Source: Pseudomonadota bacterium (lineage in GTDB: Bacteria > Pseudomonadota > Alphaproteobacteria > Rhizobiales > Devosiaceae). Taken from it: 5,505 nt of DNA. How positions within the stretch are numbered: the first letter of the stretch is position 1; each line of letters begins with the position of its first letter. The position numbers and the translations under genes were made by a program. Shown in pieces: positions 1-5,502 of this stretch. The stretch covers positions 1 through 5,505 of the forward strand of contig JAEYZJ010000066.1 of NCBI GenBank assembly GCA_023430705.1, given 5' to 3'. The notes under the pieces were generated by a model. That model was not told where the DNA came from and did no database searches. It saw only the letters and a list, made by a program, of their open reading frames with translations.

Positions 1-1
1 G

Positions 2-646
2 GCAGTGATCGGCCCCTCCGCCGGCGGCAAGAGCACCCTGTGCCGGGTCTTGACGGGGGTTGCGATCCCCACGTCCGGTGAGGTTCGGCTCGACGGCTCG
101 GAGCTCTTCCACTGGGATGCGGCGCAACTGGGAACGCATATCGGATACCTCCCGCAGGATGTGGAGCTGTTCCCCGGCACCGTGCGGGAGAACATCGCCC
201 GCATGGGGGAGGCGGACGACGCCAAGGTCATCCGCGCCGCCATGCTGTCGCATGCCCACGAGTTCATCCAGGCCCTGCCGCAGGGTTACGATACCCCGAT
301 AGGCGATGGCGGCTCGCGCCTCTCCGGTGGTCAGCGCCAGCTGATCGGTCTCGCCCGGGCCGTCTATGGCGACCCGTGCGTGATCGTGCTCGATGAGCCC
401 AATGCCAGCCTCGATCAGGCCGGCGAGGCGGCGCTGGGCGCGGCCATCAACAGGCTGAAGGCGGACGGCGTGGCGCTGGTCATCGTCGGACACCGGCCTT
501 CGACCATCGCGTGCGCTGACCGCGTCGTGTTCCTGCGCAACGGGCGCATCGAGATGCAGGGCACGCGCGACGAGGTGCTGCAGCGGATGCGCCAGCCCAT
601 GGCGGGCACGGGCCCGGTGATTCAGCCCGCTCGCCCTGCCGGCTGA
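2..646 (+). CDS. prtD: Type I secretion ABC transporter, PrtD family, C-terminal ATPase domain (5' partial)
   Basis: This is the nucleotide-binding domain of an inner-membrane ABC ATPase that powers one-step export of unfolded proteins through a type I secretion channel. The frame is already open at base 2, so the N-terminal membrane domain lies upstream; PrtD proteins are usually 550-600 residues and about 214 are present. Numbering from the GTG at base 5, one sees Walker A GPSAGGKST (3-11), the Q-loop in IGYLPQDVELFPGTV (Q51), the signature LSGGQ (106-110), Walker B CVIVLDE with catalytic E131, D-loop SLD (135-137) and switch H163. The wording of the Q-loop, YGDP and LDEPNASLD segments is typical of PrtD rather than HlyB or lipid exporters. 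All catalytic residues are intact. The tail after about residue 195 is variable and Pro/Gly-rich. The adaptor gene follows 73 bases later in the same direction, as usual for these operons. Substrate unknown. Confidence 0.93.
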   Translation, partial: AVIGPSAGGKSTLCRVLTGVAIPTSGEVRLDGSELFHWDAAQLGTHIGYLPQDVELFPGTVRENIARMGEADDAKVIRAAMLSHAHEFIQALPQGYDTPIGDGGSRLSGGQRQLIGLARAVYGDPCVIVLDEPNASLDQAGEAALGAAINRLKADGVALVIVGHRPSTIACADRVVFLRNGRIEMQGTRDEVLQRMRQPMAGTGPVIQPARPAG

Positions 647-651
647 GGGGC

Positions 652-668
652 GGTCACCGAGCGTGACC
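652..668. other. Inverted repeat between prtD and the adaptor gene
   Basis: GGTCAC (652-657) and its exact complement GTGACC (663-668) flank the 5-base loop CGAGC, six bases after the prtD stop. A second small palindrome, CGCAC-C-GTGCG, lies at 671-681. There is no T-run after either, so this is not a standard intrinsic terminator. Inferred roles are an mRNA-stabilising or partial-attenuation hairpin that sets the ATPase-to-adaptor ratio; chance is also possible in such GC-rich DNA. Confidence 0.4.
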
Positions 669-719
669 ACCGCACCGTGCGCCGGATGACCGCTGTCGGT
701 TCCTGCTGGAGTTTTGACA

Positions 720-2084
720 ATGAACATGAACATCACCCGCCTGCCGCCGGCGACGCCGTACAACCCTCCTGGCGCGCCGGGTGGCCGGGAGCAGCCGCCG
801 CTCAGGCGGGCGATCAGGGGGCCGGTGCGGCTCGGCTGGACGGTCATCGCGCTGTTCGCCGCAGGGTTCGGCTCCTGGGCAGTCCTGGCGCCGCTCGCCT
901 CGGGCGCGGTGGCTCCGGGGATCATCAGTCCCGATGGAAACCGGAGGGTGGTGCAACACCTCGAAGGCGGCGTGATCGCGGAGATCCGGGCCCGGGACGG
1001 GGACCACGTCACGAAGGGCCAGGCGGTGATGCTGCTCGAGCAGGTGCAGGCTGCCTCGGTGCGCGACGCGCTCCTGGACGAGTACCGGACGGGCCTGGCT
1101 GCGCGGGCGCGGCTGACGGCGGAACTCTTTGGGCAGTCGGACATCACGTTCCCGCCCGAGTTGACGGGGGACAACGACCCGCGCGTGCGGATCGTGATGG
1201 AGAGCCAGCGTGCCATCTTCCACAGCCGGCGGGACCTGCAGAAGGCGCAGCGGCAGGTGCTGCTGGAGCGCCTCGCCCAGAGCGACCAGCAGATCAGGGC
1301 CCTCCAGTCGCAGGTGACCAGCACCGCGACGCAGATCGAACTGCTCGCGGACGAGCTGGCCGACAAGGAGACGCTGCTCAGGGACGCGCTCACCACCAAG
1401 TCTCAGGTGATGACGCTGCGGCGCCAGCATGCCGACCTCGTGGGGCAGCGCGGAGACTTCGAGGCGCAGATCGCCGAGATCGGCCAGAAGCGCGGCGAGA
1501 TCGAGTCGCAGCTCCTGTCGCTGAGCGCCGAGAGCACCGACTACATCACGGGTGAGCTCGACAAGACGCGGGCGAACCTCGCCAGCGTCACCGAACGGCT
1601 GAACGCCAGCCAGGATATCCTCGATCGTACAGTGGTGACGGCGCCGGTCAGCGGCTTCGTCGTCAACTCGCGCTTCAAGTCGCCCGGCGGGGTCATCGTC
1701 AAGGGCGAGCCGATCATGGAGATCGTGCCGGCCGACGAGAAGCTGCTCATCGATGCGCGGGTGGCCGTGGTCGATATCGACGTGGTCCATGTCGGGCAGG
1801 CGGCCACCGTGCGCCTCACTTCGCTCGCGGCATACCGTCTGCCTCGCATCAACGGCATCGTGCGCACCATCTCGGCCGACCGGATCGTCGACCAGAACAC
1901 CGGGCAGGCCTACTACCTCGCCCGGGTGGAGGTGCCCAATGACGAGATGGACAAGCTCGGCCATGCCGAGCTCGTGCCCGGGATGCCGGCCGAAGTGCTG
2001 ATCGTGACCGGCGAGCGGACCATGCTGGAGTACCTGGTCGAACCGTTCGAGGCCGCCTTCCAGCGCAGCTTCCGCGAGACCTGA
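720..2084 (+). CDS. HlyD/PrtE-family type I secretion periplasmic adaptor (membrane fusion protein)
   Basis: This adaptor bridges the inner-membrane ATPase and a TolC-like outer-membrane channel. The chosen ATG gives 454 residues, typical for the family. GGAG at 708-711 sits 8 bases upstream, which fits better than the in-frame TTG at 714; an ATG at 726 is also possible. A short cytoplasmic Pro-rich N-terminus (1-38) precedes one transmembrane helix (about 39-58, GWTVIALFAAGF then SWAVLAPLA). The family hallmark VVQHLEGGVIAEI (77-89) begins the lipoyl half-motif, a long Gln/Glu/Arg-rich coiled-coil hairpin spans about 110-300, and the second lipoyl half VVTAPVSGFV lies at 305-314. A beta-barrel domain and the closing GMPAEVLIVTGERTMLEYLVEPF (421-443) complete the protein. 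It is probably cotranscribed with prtD. Its stop codon is one base from the stop of the opposing receiver-like gene. The secreted substrate cannot be inferred. Confidence 0.95.
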   Translation: MNMNITRLPPATPYNPPGAPGGREQPPLRRAIRGPVRLGWTVIALFAAGFGSWAVLAPLASGAVAPGIISPDGNRRVVQHLEGGVIAEIRARDGDHVTKGQAVMLLEQVQAASVRDALLDEYRTGLAARARLTAELFGQSDITFPPELTGDNDPRVRIVMESQRAIFHSRRDLQKAQRQVLLERLAQSDQQIRALQSQVTSTATQIELLADELADKETLLRDALTTKSQVMTLRRQHADLVGQRGDFEAQIAEIGQKRGEIESQLLSLSAESTDYITGELDKTRANLASVTERLNASQDILDRTVVTAPVSGFVVNSRFKSPGGVIVKGEPIMEIVPADEKLLIDARVAVVDIDVVHVGQAATVRLTSLAAYRLPRINGIVRTISADRIVDQNTGQAYYLARVEVPNDEMDKLGHAELVPGMPAEVLIVTGERTMLEYLVEPFEAAFQRSFRET

Positions 2085-2085
2085 G

Positions 2086-2646
2086 TCAGAGTTCCACGAC
2101 GCGCCGCATGTCGACGTCGCGTCGTATGGGATAGATCGGGGCGATGACGGCGCCGCGCAGGTTGGTCACGTCCTCAGGGCCGCCGCCGGCCGGCGAGCGC
2201 GGCAGGCGCAGTGCGCTGGGCGGAAAGAAGTGCCCGCCGTGGAGGATGAAGGACAGCGCCCGCAGCGCCACCTCCGGTTCCATGGACGCGGGGATGTAGC
2301 CCCGCGCACCTGCCCGGAAGGCCATGGCCGCGTCCCGCCCGCTGCCCGCCTCCGCAAGGATCACCGTGGGCAACTGCGCATGGCGCTCGGCCGTAGCCAC
2401 GACGTGGCCCATCGCCGGGGAATGATCGAACTCCACGCTGCCGATCGAGAGGATCAGCATCACGCAGGCCGGCGCGATCTCCAGCGCGTCCTCGGCCTCC
2501 GGCATGCCGGCAGTGTTCAGTTCAACCTGCTCGAGCTCCGCCCAGTCGGACAGGAAGGCGGTCAGCTGTGCGCGGCGCATGGCCAAGTCGTCGAGCAGGA
2601 GAACGAAGTCAGCCTTCGCCTCAACCCTTGTCTTCGCAATGTGCAT
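2086..2646 (-). CDS. Stand-alone degenerate response-regulator receiver protein
   Basis: The 186-residue product has the fold pattern of a NarL/LuxR-type receiver. It shows a first strand ending in an acidic pair (FVLLLDD, D19-D20), a central strand CVMLILSIGS (61-70), LPTVILAEAG (92-101), and the typical AFRAGARGYIPASMEPEVALRALSFI stretch (109-134), with HGGHFFPPSAL after it. By alignment to remembered family members, the phospho-acceptor Asp is replaced by about S67 (or L66), the Thr/Ser by A98 and the Lys by A120, so phosphorylation by the normal route looks unlikely. There is no helix-turn-helix: residues 145-186 are Pro/Gly/Arg-rich and unrecognised. The ATG has AGGG (complement of 2655-2658) 8 bases upstream. 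It converges on the secretion adaptor gene with a one-base gap. It may act by protein-protein contact, perhaps on secretion; this is inference. No kinase gene is in view. Confidence 0.82.
   Translation of the reverse strand: MHIAKTRVEAKADFVLLLDDLAMRRAQLTAFLSDWAELEQVELNTAGMPEAEDALEIAPACVMLILSIGSVEFDHSPAMGHVVATAERHAQLPTVILAEAGSGRDAAMAFRAGARGYIPASMEPEVALRALSFILHGGHFFPPSALRLPRSPAGGGPEDVTNLRGAVIAPIYPIRRDVDMRRVVEL
2096..2125. terminator. 8-bp inverted repeat at the convergent gene junction
   Basis: ACGACGCG (2096-2103) is perfectly complementary to CGCGTCGT (2118-2125) around a 14-base loop. It lies just past the adaptor stop and inside the last codons of the opposing receiver-like gene. The two genes leave no intergenic space, so any stop signal must sit inside coding sequence. 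Neither strand has a T-run after the stem, so a classical intrinsic terminator is not supported; it could still slow polymerase or block 3' exonucleases. Confidence 0.3.
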
Positions 2647-2930
2647 TCCACCCGCCCTGTGGGCCCCACGGCCCTGCCGAAATTAACGGCAAGCTGAGCA
2701 ATAGACCTGACGTGGGGAATTGTAGATAGGCTCAACAGGCGAGGCGCTCGCGAGGTGCATGAGGCCCGCCCGCGCTAGCCCAAACGGTGGTGCGCAGGCC
2801 CCTGCGGGGCGGCGGAGGGGCCCATCCTGCGCTTAAGTGGTAGACAAGCCGCCAGAGGTGGATACGCCCGTTGACATGCCGCGGCGGTTTGGCCGCGCTG
2901 GTAAAGTCGCGGGAGTTGGACGGGGATGCC
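2647..2930. promoter_or_regulatory. Divergent intergenic region rich in inverted repeats
   Basis: This 284-base stretch separates the minus-strand receiver gene from the plus-strand membrane protein gene, so it should hold both promoters. I see no convincing paired -35/-10 set. TTGACA at 2871-2876 matches a -35 box exactly but has no good -10 at 16-18 bases. Visible inverted repeats are GTGGG-C-CCCAC (2659-2669), TGCCG-N7-CGGCA around an AT-rich centre AAATTAA (2675-2691), GCGAG-GCG-CTCGC (2739-2751), a nested hairpin at 2792-2832, and CGCGGC-N6-GCCGCG (2880-2897). The AT-rich one is the best candidate operator or promoter for the minus-strand gene. No ORF here looks real. Confidence 0.4.
2792..2832. 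repeat. Nested 41-base hairpin in the divergent spacer
   Basis: GCGCAGG (2792-2798) pairs exactly with CCTGCGC (2826-2832). Inside it CCCC (2799-2802) can pair with GGGG (2817-2820), leaving CCCAT (2821-2825) bulged. A competing small hairpin, GCCCC-TGC-GGGGC, sits at 2798-2810. Both flanking genes point away, so it is not a terminator for either. It could belong to a 5' leader, a REP-like element or a small RNA. No second copy is visible in the window. Confidence 0.35.
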
Positions 2931-3368
2931 ATGCCGGACATTGCTGACCTGCTGTCGAGCGCGCTTGTCGTCGTCGACCGGAGCCTGCCCATCGCCGCCG
3001 GCTACCTTTCCGGGGCTGCCGGGCCACTCTTCCTCCTCGCCTATGCGGCTCCGCTGCTGCTGGTCCTGCTGGCGCGCCAGCCGCTGCATGCCGTCGCGGT
3101 GCTGATGGTCGCGTTGACGGCCTTCACCGTCGTCCGCCTGGGCAGCCTGCCGCTCGGCCTCTGCCTCTATGCCGGCACCTACCTCGTCGCCTTGCACGCC
3201 CTCGCAACCCGCGCCGCGCGCCGGAGGGCCGAGGCAACCGCGGCGATGCTCCGTCGCCTTGAAGACGAGGTTCACACCTTCCTCGACGGCCTCGACCGCC
3301 GATCCCAGGAAGCCGACCGCCTGCGCGCCATTCCCCCTGACCCCGAAAAACCCCGCCACGCGGCCTGA
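2931..3368 (+). CDS. Small three-helix membrane protein with charged helical tail, function unknown
   Basis: I do not recognise this 145-residue protein. Three hydrophobic segments are evident: about 31-48 (GPLFLLAYAAPLLLVLLA), 52-69 (LHAVAVLMVALTAFTVVR) and 72-91 (SLPLGLCLYAGTYLVALHAL). They are followed by a cytoplasmic-looking Arg/Glu/Ala-rich helix (about 92-132) with coiled-coil character, then a Pro-rich end. The cluster TRAARRR after the third helix suggests, by the positive-inside rule, a cytoplasmic C-terminus. Codons are strongly G/C-ending in this frame, supporting it over the overlapping antisense frame. The ATG at 2931 is preceded by GGACGGGG (2918-2925); the frame extends back to a TTG at 2871, which would add 20 unlikely residues and overlaps a TTGACA box. 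It stands alone, diverging from the receiver-like gene. Helix plus coiled coil might mean a scaffold or sensor partner, but no function can be assigned. Confidence 0.72.
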   Translation: MPDIADLLSSALVVVDRSLPIAAGYLSGAAGPLFLLAYAAPLLLVLLARQPLHAVAVLMVALTAFTVVRLGSLPLGLCLYAGTYLVALHALATRAARRRAEATAAMLRRLEDEVHTFLDGLDRRSQEADRLRAIPPDPEKPRHAA

Positions 3369-3456
3369 GGGTTCGGAGAGACAGGCCGTGACAATAGCGG
3401 CCGCGCAGCGAGCATGGGTCCGTTGTCATAAAACCTTCACTGGACCGACCGGCGTC

Positions 3457-3476
3457 ATATCGATGACTCTCGAGGC
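3457..3476. promoter_or_regulatory. Possible degraded ArsR operator
   Basis: ATATCGA (3457-3463) and TCGAGGC (3470-3476) face each other over 6 bases, sharing a symmetric TCGA/TCGA core, immediately before the arsR remnant's ATG. ArsR-family repressors of related bacteria often bind imperfect ATATCGA-type dyads overlapping the promoter. The right arm is poor, in keeping with decay after loss of the regulator. No clear -35/-10 pair is seen. This is inference from position and motif shape. Confidence 0.3.
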
Positions 3477-3614
3477 ATGGAATCAGCGTCCGCCATCGAG
3501 GCCTTCGCCGCCCTGTCGCCGCCAACCCGTCTCGACGCCTTCCGGCTGAACATCGGGCGAGGTGGCCCGCGGTCGTCCGGAACGCTGCGAACCCCGGTCG
3601 CCGGGTTCACCTGA
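3477..3614 (+). pseudogene. arsR: arsR remnant: ArsR-family repressor with internal deletion and frameshifts
   Basis: ATG at 3477 opens a 45-codon frame whose first 24 residues, MESASAIEAFAALSPPTRLD then AFRL, match the start of ArsR-family arsenic repressors, which are normally about 100-120 residues. After FRL the match leaves this frame. In the +1 frame, SGEVARGRPERCEP can be read at about 3559-3600. GEVAR resembles the first part of the ArsR helix-turn-helix (family GEIAR), and GRPE-C-P resembles the C-terminal GRPELCAP segment of alphaproteobacterial ArsR. The original frame then resumes with VAGFT and the stop at 3612-3614, matching the family's VADLT. The simplest reading is a small deletion causing a frameshift, a large loss of the DNA-reading and dimerisation middle, and a second frameshift. 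A functional repressor is very unlikely. The adjacent intact arsC supports the identification. Family comparison is from memory. Confidence 0.68.
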
Positions 3615-3638
3615 TGCCGCAGTCCCTGGGAGGGGAAA

Positions 3639-4169
3639 ATGCCTGCTGACCGCGCCTACAACGTCCTTTTCCTCTGCACCGGCAATTCGGCCCGGTCGAT
3701 CCTCGGCGAAGCGTTGCTGAACCACGTCGGAGCAGGGCGCTTCCGCGCCTTCTCGGCCGGTAGCACGCCCAAGGGGCAGGTTCATCCGATGACCCTCGAG
3801 GTTCTGGCGGACGCGGGCATTTCCATCGAGGGCCTGCGCTCGAAATCGTGGGAAGAGTTCGCCGGGCCTGACGCGCCGACGATGGATTTCGTCTTCACCG
3901 CCTGCGACAGCGCCGCCGGCGAGGCCTGTCCGATCTGGCCGGGCCAGCCGATGACGGCCCACTGGGGCATCGAGGATCCTGCTGCCGTCGAGGGGCCGGA
4001 GTTCAGGCAGCGGGCCGCCTTCGAGGACGCCCTGCGCTTCATGCGCAACCGCATCGCGGCCTTTGCCAGCCTGCCGCTCGAGACCATCGACACCATCGCG
4101 CTCGGCTCGAAGCTGCGCGGTATCGGCGCCATGGACGGAGGCACGACCGCAAGCAAGGGCGCCGACTGA
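3639..4169 (+). CDS. arsC: Arsenate reductase ArsC, thioredoxin-linked low-molecular-weight phosphatase type
   Basis: This cytoplasmic enzyme reduces arsenate to arsenite using a three-cysteine relay recycled by thioredoxin. The 176-residue product carries the phosphatase-like P-loop CTGNSAR (C13-R19). The second and third relay cysteines are visible in FVFTACDSAAGEACPIWPG (C89 and C97), and the general-acid region is HWGIEDP (108-114, D113). All residues needed for catalysis are present, and the cysteine spacing resembles the CDSAAGEACP form seen in proteobacterial members. The ATG is fixed by GGGAGGGG at 3628-3635 just upstream. It begins 24 bases after the arsR remnant's stop, the usual arsR-arsC order. 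No arsenite exporter (ArsB or Acr3) or arsH follows within the window, so detoxification would need an exporter encoded elsewhere. A role as a protein tyrosine phosphatase is a less likely alternative. Confidence 0.93.
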   Translation: MPADRAYNVLFLCTGNSARSILGEALLNHVGAGRFRAFSAGSTPKGQVHPMTLEVLADAGISIEGLRSKSWEEFAGPDAPTMDFVFTACDSAAGEACPIWPGQPMTAHWGIEDPAAVEGPEFRQRAAFEDALRFMRNRIAAFASLPLETIDTIALGSKLRGIGAMDGGTTASKGAD

Positions 4170-4181
4170 CGCGGGTACGAA

Positions 4182-4199
4182 GCGGATCCCAGGCGGATC
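4182..4199. repeat. Short tandem direct repeat downstream of arsC
   Basis: GCGGATC occurs at 4182-4188 and 4193-4199, an 11-base period and so about one helical turn, just after the arsC stop. The spacing could suit a protein-binding site, but the unit is short and chance is likely. No intrinsic terminator for arsC is seen in the 226-base gap up to the next gene. Confidence 0.2.
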
Positions 4200-4322
4200 G
4201 ATGCTCTGGGGCGTCCGACCGCCAGCTGTCGCGTCCATTGCCCCTGTTGCAACGCAGCGGGTGTCGGCGATCTGCCTCCCGCCATTCGGATAATTCTGCG
4301 CCGGGATTTTTCCACATATGGT

Positions 4323-4334
4323 CTCCCCGGGGAG
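4323..4334. promoter_or_regulatory. Perfect 12-bp palindrome upstream of the PLP enzyme gene
   Basis: CTCCCCGGGGAG is an uninterrupted perfect dyad lying 62 bases before the GTG of the SelA/DgaE-like gene. It directly follows a locally AT-rich stretch (GGGATTTTTCCACATATG, 4303-4320) that is the best place for a promoter in this gap. It may be a repressor operator. No regulator gene adjoins it, and no confident -35/-10 pair was found. Confidence 0.35.
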
Positions 4335-4379
4335 CGGGAACAGGCGAGGGCCCAACGAACGGGTTCGCAAGTCTCGCTA

Positions 4380-4387
4380 GGGAGGAG
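4380..4387 (+). promoter_or_regulatory. Strong Shine-Dalgarno deciding a GTG start
   Basis: GGGAGGAG is close to the anti-16S complement and lies 8 bases before GTG 4396. No ATG in frame lies nearby, and the protein family's usual N-terminus (Tyr-x-x-Leu-Gly-Ile-Arg-Pro) begins just inside this start, so the GTG is well supported. Confidence 0.8.
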
Positions 4388-4395
4388 TTCTGCGA

Positions 4396-5502
4396 GTGAG
4401 TATCTACGAAGACCTGGGCATCAGGCCGATCATCAACGCGTCGGCGACACTCACCAAACTTGGTGGATCGCGCATGCCCGGGGAAGTCCTCGAGGCGATG
4501 ACTGCGGCCGCCGGCTCGTTTGTCGACCTGCCGCTCCTGCAAGCGCGGGTGGGCGACCGCATCGCCGAGCTCACCCGGAACGAGGCCGCGTTCGTTTCCT
4601 CGGGCGCGGCAGGCGGGATCGTGCTCGCGGTCGCAACCCTCATGGCAGCGCCGAACGAACCCGATCCGATGGCGTATCCGATGCTCAAGGGCATCACGAG
4701 GAACGAAGCCATCGTGTTCACGTCGCAGCGCAACGGCTACGACTTCGCCATCCTCCAGACCGGCGCCTCCATCGTCGAGTGCGACGACAGCCTCGAATCG
4801 TTCGAGGCGGCGATAACCGGGCGGACGGCGTGCCTCGTCTGGTTTGCCGGGGCACTGGCGGCGAAATCCCCGCCGCTCGAGGATGTCGTGGCGATCGCGA
4901 GGCAGCACGGCGTGCCGGTTCTGGTTGACGCCGCTGCCCAGATACCGCCGGTTTCGAGCTTGTGGCACTACACGAAGGACCTCGGCTGCGAGGGGGCCGT
5001 GTTCAGCGGCGGCAAGGGTCTCCGCGGGCCGCAATCTGCCGGTCTGGTGCTCGGGACCAGGGAACTGATCGCGGGTTGCCGCCGGCTGGCGCCGCCGACA
5101 CAGGGCATCGGTCGCGCCCTGAAAGTCGGAAAGGAAGAACTCGCCGGCATGCTCGCCGCCCTCCGGTACACGCTGGATCAGGACGAGGACGCGCTTGTCG
5201 AAGGCTACGAGGCGATCGTCCAGAACTGGATCGGAGGGCTCGCCGGGATCCCGGGGGTGACGACGGAACGCGGCTTCCCGAGCGAGGCCGGCCAGCCGCA
5301 CGCCCGCACGATCGTTCGCCTCGATGCCGGATTCGGGAAGACGCGCGACCAGGTCGTCGACGAGCTGAGGAACGGCGAAGTGTGGATCGAGGTCGGTACA
5401 TCGGCCGATGATCCGAACGCCATAGCCCTGAATCCGCAGACGCTGACGCGCGACGAGGCCGATGTGGTTGCCGCCCGGCTGCGACAGGTCCTGACAAGCT
5501 GA
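4396..5502 (+). CDS. SelA/DgaE-family PLP-dependent enzyme (putative amino-acid or amino-sugar acid lyase)
   Basis: This complete 368-residue fold-type I PLP enzyme belongs to the branch containing selenocysteine synthase SelA and the D-glucosaminate-6-phosphate ammonia-lyase DgaE. The N-terminal IYEDLGIRPIINASATLTKLGGSRMP (3-28) is the family opening. SSGAAGG (68-74) is the cofactor phosphate-binding turn, VDAAAQIPP (177-185) supplies the Asp (D178) that pairs with the pyridine nitrogen, and FSGGKGLRGPQ (203-213) carries the Schiff-base Lys K207. The end, ALNPQTLTRDEADVVAARLRQVL, is also typical. SelA proper is about 460 residues with an extra N-terminal tRNA-binding domain, absent here, so selenocysteine synthesis is unlikely. 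Substrate is unknown; lyase, racemase or aldolase-type chemistry on an amino acid or sugar acid is plausible. The gene starts at GTG and stands alone here, so it may head an operon that continues past the window's end. Confidence 0.88.
   Translation: MSIYEDLGIRPIINASATLTKLGGSRMPGEVLEAMTAAAGSFVDLPLLQARVGDRIAELTRNEAAFVSSGAAGGIVLAVATLMAAPNEPDPMAYPMLKGITRNEAIVFTSQRNGYDFAILQTGASIVECDDSLESFEAAITGRTACLVWFAGALAAKSPPLEDVVAIARQHGVPVLVDAAAQIPPVSSLWHYTKDLGCEGAVFSGGKGLRGPQSAGLVLGTRELIAGCRRLAPPTQGIGRALKVGKEELAGMLAALRYTLDQDEDALVEGYEAIVQNWIGGLAGIPGVTTERGFPSEAGQPHARTIVRLDAGFGKTRDQVVDELRNGEVWIEVGTSADDPNAIALNPQTLTRDEADVVAARLRQVLTS

Noticed and set aside
654..1964. Long minus-strand open frame (436 codons) opposite the adaptor gene
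   Set aside because: Its His/Arg/Asp-rich product has no recognisable motifs, and it is the mirror of a well-supported HlyD-family gene in GC-rich DNA, where antisense frames stay open by composition.
2230..2697. Plus-strand open frame opposite the receiver-like gene
   Set aside because: The minus-strand product shows clear receiver-domain segments; the plus-strand product shows none.
2871..2876. TTGACA as a housekeeping promoter -35 box for the membrane protein gene
   Set aside because: The hexamer is exact, but no acceptable -10 follows at 16-18 bases, so I did not call a promoter.
2775..3359. Minus-strand open frame opposite the membrane protein gene
   Set aside because: The plus strand gives three clean transmembrane helices and G/C-ending codons, while the minus-strand product is low-complexity Arg/Gly/Gln-rich.
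3384..3402. GGCCG-N9-CGGCC as an intrinsic terminator after the membrane protein gene
   Set aside because: The stem is only 5 bp with a long loop and is not followed by a T-run.
4039..5301. Long minus-strand open frame (420 codons) opposite arsC's end and the PLP enzyme
   Set aside because: It spans two unrelated, well-supported plus-strand genes and the gap between them, and its product is Arg/His-rich without any family pattern.
4396..5502. Calling the PLP enzyme selenocysteine synthase (selA)
   Set aside because: It lacks the N-terminal tRNA-binding domain and is about 90 residues shorter than SelA; no selB, selD or tRNA-Sec is present.
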